A DNA stretch of 15,600 bases, taken from contig DJMI01000069.1 in the NCBI GenBank assembly GCA_002435335.1, positions 1 to 15,600 on the forward strand, read 5' to 3'. The notes beneath the pieces were generated by a model that saw only the letters and a program-made list of their open reading frames with translations, was not told where the DNA came from and did not search any database. The position numbers and the translations under genes are program-made. Positions 8,699 to 15,487 of the stretch are shown piece after piece. This stretch comes from Nitrosomonas sp. UBA6494 (GTDB lineage: Bacteria; Pseudomonadota; Gammaproteobacteria; Burkholderiales; Nitrosomonadaceae). Every line of letters starts with the position of its first letter. Within the stretch, counting starts at the first letter, position 1.

Positions 8699-8857
8699 AT
8701 GAAATATACGCTTTTAGCCGCCGTACTTATTACATTTACATTTTCTATGACCGGATGCGGAAAAGAACCTGGAGATGGCAAGCCTGGTCAATATCCACCT
8801 AGCTTGTATAAAGATGAATCAGGTGAAAGATTGGGTGCTCCTGCCGGTGGTAAGTGA
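8699..8857 (+). CDS. Small lipoprotein, 52 residues
   Basis: The ATG at 8699 follows a strong Shine-Dalgarno AAGGAG (8687-8692) at a 6-nt spacing, far better than the alternative upstream start in the same frame at 8642, which lacks one. The protein has a short basic N-terminus, a hydrophobic stretch (4-17) and a lipobox ending MTGC at Cys20. Cleavage would leave a 33-residue mature lipopeptide rich in Gly, Pro and Lys (CGKEPGDGKPGQYPPSLY and so on). The reading frame ends with tandem stops TGATAA. I do not recognise the family. It is not an obvious LptM, which normally has a GxKGPLYxP pattern after the cysteine. It stands alone with its own leader and a structured 3' region, so it is probably a monocistronic gene. 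Membrane anchoring is likely; the function is unknown. Confidence 0.75.
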   Translation: MKYTLLAAVLITFTFSMTGCGKEPGDGKPGQYPPSLYKDESGERLGAPAGGK

Positions 8858-8879
8858 TAATTGGTTGATTAACTATCAG

Positions 8880-8908
8880 CGCCTCATTGATCGATTCTCC
8901 TTGAGGCG
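8880..8908 (+). repeat. Inverted repeat, 7-bp stem
   Basis: CGCCTCA (8880-8886) pairs perfectly with TGAGGCG (8902-8908) across a 15-nt loop. It lies 22 bases after the lipoprotein stop and runs into a second small repeat, GGTTG/CAACC (8908-8912 and 8919-8923). No U-tract follows, so it is more likely a 3'-UTR structure than a terminator. Confidence 0.6.
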
Positions 8909-8931
8909 GTTGCAGTAACAACCTGCATCAC

Positions 8932-8962
8932 CGGGTAATTAAGCATTCAGCCAGATTACCCG
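8932..8962 (+). repeat. Inverted repeat, 8-bp stem
   Basis: CGGGTAAT (8932-8939) pairs perfectly with ATTACCCG (8955-8962) across a 15-nt loop. It abuts the terminator hairpin at 8963 with no gap, so the two stems could stack coaxially in RNA. Confidence 0.6.
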
Positions 8963-8998
8963 AACAAGCATAAACAACATAATAAGCTTGTTTTTTTT
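8963..8998 (+). terminator. Likely intrinsic terminator of the small lipoprotein gene
   Basis: AACAAGC (8963-8969) pairs with GCTTGTT (8986-8992). The right arm runs straight into an unbroken T-tract that ends at 8998 (eight T from 8991). The stem is AT-rich and the loop is long (16 nt), so it may be weak alone; the adjacent 8-bp stem may help. It is the only stem in this stretch with a U-tract in the right place for plus-strand transcription. Confidence 0.55.
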
Positions 8999-9000
8999 CA

Positions 9001-9028
9001 TGTGGTCCTGGTGCGATCCAGGACCACA
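9001..9028. repeat. Perfect 11-bp inverted repeat with 6-nt loop
   Basis: TGTGGTCCTGG (9001-9011) is the exact reverse complement of CCAGGACCACA (9018-9028), separated by TGCGAT. It is the strongest and most GC-rich hairpin in the window. It follows a T8 tract instead of preceding one, so it does not look like a terminator on the plus strand; on the minus strand the next bases would be A-rich. It could be a REP-like element, a protein-binding palindrome or a 5' RNA structure. A partial echo, CTGGGATCCAG, follows at about 9033-9043. Confidence 0.65.
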
Positions 9029-9202
9029 ACTGCTGGGATCCAGTTCGCATTCATATTCAAAATCCTTTCATCTAAGATTCCATTCGCCGCATATCTCATC
9101 TTGCTCTATTAGTTTCTCAACGCTTCTCTAACAACAGATGAGCCCATCAAAAACTTGATGAGACAAGAAAGATACTTTTTTTAACTGGAATTCGCATAAT
9201 TC

Positions 9203-9231
9203 TTCAGTAACTCACAGCACTCATTTATGAT
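9203..9231 (+). promoter_or_regulatory. Weak candidate promoter for the permease operon
   Basis: TATGAT (9226-9231) is a good -10 match. The best -35 at a 17-nt spacing, TTCAGT (9203-9208), matches the consensus at only three positions. Transcription would start near 9238 and leave a leader of about 50 nt before the ATG at 9291. This is pattern matching only. Confidence 0.22.
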
Positions 9232-9290
9232 AAGAAGCAGTCTTCGAAAATGAATTCCTTATTGCCTTCGCATTATTAATTTCTCAGATC

Positions 9291-10766
9291 ATGCCTTTCA
9301 GCCCGATTATTTTATGGACCGATGCACTCATCTACCTGTTTGTAGCGGTTGTGCTATTGCTGATCCGATATGTACGGCGCAGCGAACATTTATTGGCAGC
9401 ATGGCGGCGCGTCGGGCACAGTGCCAGCGGTATGGCATCGGCAACCGTTTTATCGTTCTTTTTGCTGACTGGCTTACTCGATACGGTTCATTTCCGTCCG
9501 GCGCTGGAACACAAAACCGACAGCGGCGATAAAATCTACAGCGTCGAAGTGTTGAGTTTACTTGATGTTCTGGTCACGCCGATTCGCACGCAAGTGGAAA
9601 AAACTTACTCCGCACCGCTGGCTGCGCATCTCTATGCCAAAGAAACGATCGAATTACCGGACGGCAGGCAAGTCAGAGACTTCGCCCGACTTGAATACGG
9701 CGGTTCTCATTTGCAAAACCCCGAAATCGAACGCATACCCGACATTATTCTCCGCAGCGGTAATGGTTTGCTGTACGGTTTCCTGGCTTGGTGTGGATTA
9801 ACCGCTGGTTTGATTTTATTGTTAGCACATCGTAGACAACAAACCTTCAAACAAACACTGCACAGCATTTGTCATCGCACCGCCGAAATTCCGTGGCATG
9901 CCGTATTAATTACGTTGCTCATCCTATTACTGATGATCGGAAGTACCGCAATGCTGGCCTCTCATTATCACGTGTTAGGCACCGATAAAGTCGGGCAGGA
10001 TATTTTATATCAGTCACTCAAAAGCATTCGGGTTGCGCTAGTGATCGGCACGCTGACTTCACTGATCATGCTACCGTTTGCATTACTGCTTGGCATCATG
10101 GCGGGCTATTTCCGTGGCTGGATCGATGACGTGATTCAATATATTTATACCACGCTGAATTCGATTCCCAGCGTTTTGCTGATTGCCGCTGCTGTGCTGA
10201 TGATGCAAGTTTATATCGAAACACATCCGGAAATATTCGAAACCATTGCCTCGCGTGCCGATTTGCGTCTGCTATTCTTATGCATCATCCTTGGCATTAC
10301 CAGTTGGACCGGGTTGTGCCGCCTGCTGCGCGGCGAAACGATGAAATTGCGTGAGTTGGAATACATTCAGGCGGCGCATGCATTCGGTGTTTCGCATTGG
10401 CGCATCATCTCACGCCACATTTTACCCAATGTAATGCACCTGGTATTGATCGCCACAGTCATGGATTTCAGTGGACTGGTTCTGGCGGAAGCGGTATTGT
10501 CATATGTCGGTGTCGGTGTCGACCCGTCCATGATCAGCTTCGGCACCATGATCAACGCGGCGCGCTTGGAGATGGCACGCGAACCGATGGTATGGTGGGC
10601 ATTGCTGGCCGCATTCGGATTCATGCTCGCGCTGGTATTGAGCGCGAATTTGTTCGCCGATGCGGTACAAAACGCGCTGGATCCGCGCAACCGAACGCTC
10701 AAGCCACGCATATCGGTCTACAGTCGCGCCAAACCTGCTCCATCCACTACATCGCATAAACCCTAA
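9291..10766 (+). CDS. OppC/DppC-type ABC importer permease with long N-terminal extension
   Basis: This is an inner-membrane permease of the dipeptide/oligopeptide/nickel importer family. The C-terminal half is typical: GTDKVGQDIL (230-239), then helices around 246-272, 290-307, 326-342, 385-408 and 435-456. The cytoplasmic EAA-type loop that docks the ATPase is at 357-379, with AAHAFG and ending RHILP. The 491-residue length is well above the usual 280-340. The extra part is N-terminal: helices at about 8-26 and 46-62, a soluble stretch of about 90 residues (63-152, probably periplasmic), and helices at about 157-178 and 203-225. No good Shine-Dalgarno precedes the ATG, but no upstream start in the same frame is better. 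The fused ATPase follows after 8 bp. No OppB-type permease or substrate-binding protein lies in the window, so the substrate is unknown; peptides are the default guess. Confidence 0.87.
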   Translation: MPFSPIILWTDALIYLFVAVVLLLIRYVRRSEHLLAAWRRVGHSASGMASATVLSFFLLTGLLDTVHFRPALEHKTDSGDKIYSVEVLSLLDVLVTPIRTQVEKTYSAPLAAHLYAKETIELPDGRQVRDFARLEYGGSHLQNPEIERIPDIILRSGNGLLYGFLAWCGLTAGLILLLAHRRQQTFKQTLHSICHRTAEIPWHAVLITLLILLLMIGSTAMLASHYHVLGTDKVGQDILYQSLKSIRVALVIGTLTSLIMLPFALLLGIMAGYFRGWIDDVIQYIYTTLNSIPSVLLIAAAVLMMQVYIETHPEIFETIASRADLRLLFLCIILGITSWTGLCRLLRGETMKLRELEYIQAAHAFGVSHWRIISRHILPNVMHLVLIATVMDFSGLVLAEAVLSYVGVGVDPSMISFGTMINAARLEMAREPMVWWALLAAFGFMLALVLSANLFADAVQNALDPRNRTLKPRISVYSRAKPAPSTTSHKP

Positions 10767-10774
10767 CGCATTTC

Positions 10775-12826
10775 ATGGATAATTTACTGCAAATCGAGCA
10801 GCTTGAAACCGTGCTTCATACCAGCGACAAACCGATTCGCGCGGTAGACGGCCTGTCGCTAAGTATTGCGCCCGGAGAAACGTTTGCACTGCTGGGAGAA
10901 TCCGGTTGCGGCAAATCGATGACGGCATTGTCCATCATGCGTCTATTGCCGGATATCGGAGAAATTATTGCGGGAAAAGTCAAAATTCACGATACCGATA
11001 TTCTACAATTGCCTGAAACCGGCATGCGTAAAATCCGTGGCAAACGCATCGGCATGATTTTTCAGGAACCCATGCTCAGCCTCAATCCGGTAATGACTAT
11101 TGCCGAGCAAATCGAAGAAGTATTGAAACAGCATTTAAATCTGACCAAAGATGCCGCGCAGAAACGCATCCAGGAGCTTCTGGAACAAGTCGGCATTCCC
11201 GATGCGTTGCACCGCATGCACGAATATCCATTCCAATTCTCGGGCGGCATGAAACAACGCGCGATGATCGCAATGGCGCTTGCATGCGAACCCGAATTAC
11301 TGATCGCCGACGAACCGACAACGGCGCTTGATGTCACGATACAGGCACAAGTCCTAGAATTGATGCGGCAAATCCAGCAGCGCAAGCGCATGGCAATTTT
11401 ACTGATAACTCACGATCTGGGTGTCGTCGCCGAAATGGCACAACGCGTTGCCGTTATGTACGCAGGCGAAATCGTCGAAACGGCAACTCGCAAGGATTTC
11501 TTTTCCCATCCCGCGCACCCCTATTCGCAGCAATTGTTTGCATCTTTGCCCAATAAGCAAAAGCGTGACCAAGCGTTAACCGTGATTCAAGGTAGCGTAC
11601 CTTCGCTTGCGCAGCAATTCGTCGGTTGCCGATTTGCCGATCGTTGCAACCAGGCATTGCCGCGGTGCCACGATACCATACCGCAATGGCACAGAGCCGA
11701 CGATGATCATCTAGTGCGCTGTCATTTGTACGATGCTGCGGTTACAAACCACCCGCCATCGATCCATACACCACCACAAGCGGAATCGCGTCCAACCACT
11801 GCAAGTACAAATCACACCGTATTACTTCAAGTCAACGACCTGAAAGTATATTTTCCGATTCGCAAAGGCTTATTCAAACGTACCGTCGGGCATATCAAGG
11901 CCGTTGACGGTGTTTCATTGAAAATTGCTGCTGGAAAAACATTGGCGCTGGTCGGTGAATCGGGTTGCGGTAAAACCACCATCGGCAAAAGCATACTGCA
12001 ACTGATCAAACCCACGCACGGTAGCGTACGCTTCGAAGATCAAGAACTGGTTACCCTGAAGCGCCATCAGCTACGGCCTCTTCGTTCGCAATTTCAGATT
12101 ATTTTCCAAGACCCTTATGCGTCTCTCAATCCACGCATGCGCGTGCTTGAAATTCTCGAAGAAGGCATGAGCGCATTGCAGGTCGACCGGATCGATCACT
12201 TGCAACCCGGCGATCCATCGATGGTGTTACCCAAAGAACAGCAAATCGATATGCTGCTGCAGCGAGTCGGTTTGTCCGCTGAAGTAAAATGGCGCTTTCC
12301 CCACGAATTTTCCGGCGGACAACGCCAACGTATCGCCATTGCACGCGCACTGGCAGTCAATCCCAAACTGCTGATTTGCGATGAACCGACCAGCGCGCTG
12401 GATGTGTCGGTACAAGCGCAAATCCTGAATTTACTCAAATCGCTGCAACACAATTTAGGGCTTGCTTTTTTATTTATTACCCATAATATCGCGGTAGTTG
12501 AATATTTGGCGGATGAAGTGGCGGTGATGTATCTGGGTAGAATTGTCGAACAGGGTCGTATCGATGAGGTAATGAATAATCCAAAACATCCTTATACGCA
12601 AGCGCTGCTGTCGTCAGTACCGCAAATAACCGCTGAGCCGATTCAGTCCGGCAGAGCCTTAGCGGGTGATTTACCGTCGCCGGCGGCACCGCCTCCCGGT
12701 TGTCATTTTCACCCACGCTGCCCGCACGTTATGCCGGTCTGCCGGGAACGCTATCCGAATGCCAGTGTCATCAGCAACACACACACCGCCCATTGTCATC
12801 TTTATCCACAGCAACAGCATTCTTAA
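10775..12826 (+). CDS. Fused OppD-OppF-type ABC ATPase (two nucleotide-binding domains)
   Basis: This 683-residue protein contains both ATPase domains of a peptide-type importer, in the YejF/GsiA arrangement. Domain 1 has Walker A GESGCGKS (41-48), Q-loop Gln97, signature FSGGMKQR (155-162), Walker B ELLIADEP (174-181) and His213. Domain 2 has GESGCGKT (394-401), signature FSGGQRQR (512-519), Walker B KLLICDEP (531-538) and His570. Each is followed by an oligopeptide-transporter C-terminal region with HPYSQ or HPYTQ and a cysteine cluster (GCRFADRC..RC and GCHFHPRCP..VC), which in this family can bind an Fe-S cluster. All catalytic motifs look intact. A linker of about 30 residues rich in Pro, Thr and His separates the halves. 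The gene starts 8 bp after the permease stop and ends 4 bp before prfC. Confidence 0.93.
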   Translation: MDNLLQIEQLETVLHTSDKPIRAVDGLSLSIAPGETFALLGESGCGKSMTALSIMRLLPDIGEIIAGKVKIHDTDILQLPETGMRKIRGKRIGMIFQEPMLSLNPVMTIAEQIEEVLKQHLNLTKDAAQKRIQELLEQVGIPDALHRMHEYPFQFSGGMKQRAMIAMALACEPELLIADEPTTALDVTIQAQVLELMRQIQQRKRMAILLITHDLGVVAEMAQRVAVMYAGEIVETATRKDFFSHPAHPYSQQLFASLPNKQKRDQALTVIQGSVPSLAQQFVGCRFADRCNQALPRCHDTIPQWHRADDDHLVRCHLYDAAVTNHPPSIHTPPQAESRPTTASTNHTVLLQVNDLKVYFPIRKGLFKRTVGHIKAVDGVSLKIAAGKTLALVGESGCGKTTIGKSILQLIKPTHGSVRFEDQELVTLKRHQLRPLRSQFQIIFQDPYASLNPRMRVLEILEEGMSALQVDRIDHLQPGDPSMVLPKEQQIDMLLQRVGLSAEVKWRFPHEFSGGQRQRIAIARALAVNPKLLICDEPTSALDVSVQAQILNLLKSLQHNLGLAFLFITHNIAVVEYLADEVAVMYLGRIVEQGRIDEVMNNPKHPYTQALLSSVPQITAEPIQSGRALAGDLPSPAAPPPGCHFHPRCPHVMPVCRERYPNASVISNTHTAHCHLYPQQQHS

Positions 12827-12830
12827 CATT

Positions 12831-14441
12831 ATGAGCATTCACAACGAAGTGGCGCGTCGCCGCACTTTCGCCATCATTTCCCATCCGGACGCGGGCAAAA
12901 CCACGCTGACGGAAAAATTACTGCTTTATGCCGGAGCGATTCATATCGCCGGTAGCGTCAAAGCACGCAAAGCCAGTCGTCATGCAACCTCGGATTGGAT
13001 GGAAATCGAAAAGCAGCGCGGCATTTCAGTCGCCAGCTCAGTAATGCAAATGGAATACCGCGATTGCGTGATCAATTTACTGGACACACCCGGTCACCAG
13101 GATTTTTCGGAAGACACCTATCGCGTGCTGACCGCCGTTGATGCCGCTTTGATGGTTATCGATGCAGCCAATGGCGTGGAAGCGCAAACACTGCGATTAC
13201 TGGAAGTTTGCCGTGCGCGCAATACACCGATCGTCACCTTCATCAATAAAATGGACCGCGAAGTACAAGAACCGCTCGATCTGATCGATGAAATCGAACG
13301 CACACTCGGTATGGCGACGATTCCGTTTACCTGGCCGGTTGGTATGGGACACAATTTCAAGGGCGTATGCGATTTGCGCAACAATTGTATGCGCGTATTC
13401 AAGCCGGGATCGGATCGCCTTGATGAAGACGAAGAAACCATCGCGCAATTTGACGACGCAAAACTCCAGCAACGCTTCGGAAACAGTTTAACAACCGCAT
13501 TACAGGAAATCGAATTGATTCAAGGTGCATCACCCGAATTCGATCGTCAGGCTTTTCTCTCCGGCAAGCAAACGCCGGCTTTTTTTGGTTCGGCGATCAA
13601 TAACTTCGGTGTGCGCGAAATTCTCGACGCCTTGGTCGATTTAGCTCCCCCCCCTGAATCACGCCATGCGATACAGCGCGAAGTATTGCCGGATGAAAAA
13701 AAATTCTCCGGCATGGTATTCAAAATTCAAGCCAATATGAATTTGGCGCATCGAGACCGCATTGCGTTCGTGCGCGTTTGTTCCGGTCATTTCAAGCGCG
13801 GTATGAATTTGAAAGTATCACGCAACGGCAAAGACATACGCACTAGTACCGTGGTTTCGTTTTTGTCGCAACGACGCGATATTCTGGAGGAAGCCTACCC
13901 CGGCGATATCATCGGCATTCCGAATCACGGTACGTTGCAATTGGGCGATACGTTGACCGAAGGCGAAGTATTGCAATTCACCGGTCTGCCATTTTTCGCG
14001 CCGGAAATTTTCCGCACTGTAGAAATCACCGATCCGTTGCGCAGCAAGCAACTGAAACTGGGACTGGCGCAACTAGGCGAAGAAGGCGCGATCCAAGTAT
14101 TCCGCCCGCATCCGGGCAATATGCTACTGCTCGGTGCCGTCGGCACGCTGCAATTTGAAGTGGTCACGCATCGATTGCAACACGAATACGGTGTCTCGGC
14201 GCGCATCGCTTCGGCCAAATATCAATTGGCACGTTGGATTACCTGCGACGATCCGCGCGAACTACAACGCTTCATCGACGCCAACGCGCACCGCATCGCG
14301 TATGACGCAGTCGACGCGCCAACTTTCCTGGCATCGTTCGGCGCTGAATTAAGCGTCGCGCAAGAAAATTGGCCGGCAATCCGCTTCCACAAATTGCGTG
14401 AACATGCCGGTTTGGTATTTCAAAACTACTTGGATGGATAA
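12831..14441 (+). CDS. prfC: Peptide chain release factor 3
   Basis: RF3 is the translational GTPase that removes RF1/RF2 from the ribosome after peptide release. The 536-residue product is close to the length of E. coli RF3. GTPase motifs are SHPDAGKTT (17-25, G1), RGISVASS (63-70, switch I), DTPGHQD (85-91, G3) and NKMD (139-142, G4), with FGSAINNFG later. The segment ARKASRHATSDW (46-57) is characteristic of RF3 and separates it from EF-G. The frame stays open upstream to 12666, but that part overlaps the ATPase gene and is unlike RF3, so the ATG at 12831 is the start. It begins 4 bp after the ATPase stop with no clear Shine-Dalgarno, which points to translational coupling. The last codons run 4 bp short of the phosphoesterase start. 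Confidence 0.96.
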   Translation: MSIHNEVARRRTFAIISHPDAGKTTLTEKLLLYAGAIHIAGSVKARKASRHATSDWMEIEKQRGISVASSVMQMEYRDCVINLLDTPGHQDFSEDTYRVLTAVDAALMVIDAANGVEAQTLRLLEVCRARNTPIVTFINKMDREVQEPLDLIDEIERTLGMATIPFTWPVGMGHNFKGVCDLRNNCMRVFKPGSDRLDEDEETIAQFDDAKLQQRFGNSLTTALQEIELIQGASPEFDRQAFLSGKQTPAFFGSAINNFGVREILDALVDLAPPPESRHAIQREVLPDEKKFSGMVFKIQANMNLAHRDRIAFVRVCSGHFKRGMNLKVSRNGKDIRTSTVVSFLSQRRDILEEAYPGDIIGIPNHGTLQLGDTLTEGEVLQFTGLPFFAPEIFRTVEITDPLRSKQLKLGLAQLGEEGAIQVFRPHPGNMLLLGAVGTLQFEVVTHRLQHEYGVSARIASAKYQLARWITCDDPRELQRFIDANAHRIAYDAVDAPTFLASFGAELSVAQENWPAIRFHKLREHAGLVFQNYLDG

Positions 14442-14445
14442 TGTC

Positions 14446-15471
14446 ATGCGCCGATTGCACTTTTTTTTAGTCGCAAGCTTGTTTGCTGCAACCACGCTGG
14501 CGGCGGATGCGCCGAGCAAAACGACACAATTCGTCGTGATCGGCGACATGCCGTACACCGATGCGGAATACGCACTACTGGAACAGCCTGACGGTGCAAT
14601 CGCCAAAGCGATCAAAGCACTCGATCCACCAGTAATGATTCATTTAGGTGACTTTAAACATGGCCGTTTGAGCTGCAGTGACGAACTGCTGCAGGACCGT
14701 TACCGCCAGATCGCTTTTCTCCACCCGCACAAAACCGTGTACACCCCCGGCGACAACGAATGGACCGATTGCGACCGGTTCACGCTGTCAGGCCGCAATG
14801 ACGAATTGGAACGGCTTGATTTTTTACGCCAGCTTTTTTTCCATCGCGACCACCATCGGCTAACGCAACACATCCGCGGCTTGGAACGGCAACAGGATTT
14901 TATCGAAAATGCCGCATGGCAAATCGACGCAGTCCAATTTGCGACGTTGCATATTCCGGGTACCAACAATGGTCGGCGTGAAATCCTGCACAGCCAAGTA
15001 GAAGATGCACTGAACGAAGCCGATCGGCGCGACCAATTCAACATGCGATGGTTACAACAGGTTCTCGCCGCCGCGGAATCGGCAAAAGCGATTGTGCTCG
15101 CGTTTCATGCCGACATTTTTCATTTTGATCACAAAAAACCCGCATGCACGCCTAAAAACCGCAGCGAATGCGACGGCTATAAAATGATTCGCGATGCCAT
15201 CAAAATTGCCGCCGCACAATCCGATAAGCCGGTGCTCTTGATCCACGGCGATACGCAAGCTTACTGTCTCAATCAACCGTATTACGAAATCCCGAATTTA
15301 TGGCGACTCAACGCGCCGGGCGATTACAAATACGTCGATGCCGCCCGTATCGAGTTCAATCCGGATAACAAATCGCAGCCTTTCACGGTAACCGGTGTAC
15401 TCGATCAAAAACCAGCGCCAGCGGTTTGCGATGATAGTCTCCTCAGCTTGTCCACCCATTCTCCCAACTAA
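14446..15471 (+). CDS. Exported metallophosphoesterase-like protein
   Basis: This 341-residue protein begins with a signal peptide (MRRLHFFLVASLFAATTLA, cleavage near Ala19-Ala20) and should be periplasmic or secreted. Motifs spaced as in calcineurin-like phosphoesterases are VIGDMPY (Asp34), HLGDFKHG (Asp69), PGDNEW (Asp103, Asn104), AFHAD (His221) and LIHGDTQAY (His267, Asp269, Gln271). The block order is kept, but the first His of the classic DxH and the final GHxH are not present in canonical form. Six mature-region cysteines (77, 109, 234, 242, 274 and 328) suggest disulfides. The ATG at 14446 gives the clean signal peptide and has GGA about 7 nt upstream. An ATG at 14434 in the same frame would lie inside the end of prfC. 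The gene starts 4 bp after prfC. The substrate is unknown. Confidence 0.75.
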   Translation: MRRLHFFLVASLFAATTLAADAPSKTTQFVVIGDMPYTDAEYALLEQPDGAIAKAIKALDPPVMIHLGDFKHGRLSCSDELLQDRYRQIAFLHPHKTVYTPGDNEWTDCDRFTLSGRNDELERLDFLRQLFFHRDHHRLTQHIRGLERQQDFIENAAWQIDAVQFATLHIPGTNNGRREILHSQVEDALNEADRRDQFNMRWLQQVLAAAESAKAIVLAFHADIFHFDHKKPACTPKNRSECDGYKMIRDAIKIAAAQSDKPVLLIHGDTQAYCLNQPYYEIPNLWRLNAPGDYKYVDAARIEFNPDNKSQPFTVTGVLDQKPAPAVCDDSLLSLSTHSPN

Positions 15472-15487
15472 CGGAAACCTATTCACC

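Larger units (their letters stand above)
8858..9290 (+). other. Gene-free region with a dense hairpin cluster, then operon leader
   Basis: No coding frame is supported in these 433 bases. The first 170 bases contain five consecutive inverted repeats (8880-8908, 8908-8923, 8932-8962, 8963-8992 and 9001-9028). A further small repeat, CATCAA-AAAC-TTGATG, lies at 9145-9160. It is followed, after a purine stretch, by T7 at about 9176-9182. The rest is AT-leaning sequence that should include the promoter of the permease operon. Confidence 0.6.

Noticed and set aside
8491..8781. A 96-codon minus-strand frame overlapping the lipoprotein gene and the region before it
   Set aside because: It has no Shine-Dalgarno, overlaps the better-supported lipoprotein frame and resembles no family I know. 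The C-terminal part looks vaguely protein-like, so a decayed gene fragment cannot be excluded, but I cannot support it.
9145..9182. CATCAA-AAAC-TTGATG repeat followed by T7 as a terminator
   Set aside because: About 15 bases separate the 6-bp AT-rich stem from the T-tract, too far for an intrinsic terminator; kept only as a note.
8292..9290. tRNA, small rRNA fragment, CRISPR array or insertion sequence in the gene-poor stretches
   Set aside because: No cloverleaf with TTC-type loop, no regularly spaced direct repeats and no paired terminal repeats with target duplication were seen.
12666..12830. 55-codon N-terminal extension of prfC
   Set aside because: The extension lies inside the end of the fused ATPase gene in another frame and its Arg/His-rich sequence is unlike RF3. 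The RF3 N-terminus starts at the ATG at 12831.
14398..14445. Upstream starts for the phosphoesterase at 14398 and 14434
   Set aside because: Both lie inside the prfC coding end and would put extra residues ahead of a well-formed signal peptide that begins at 14446.
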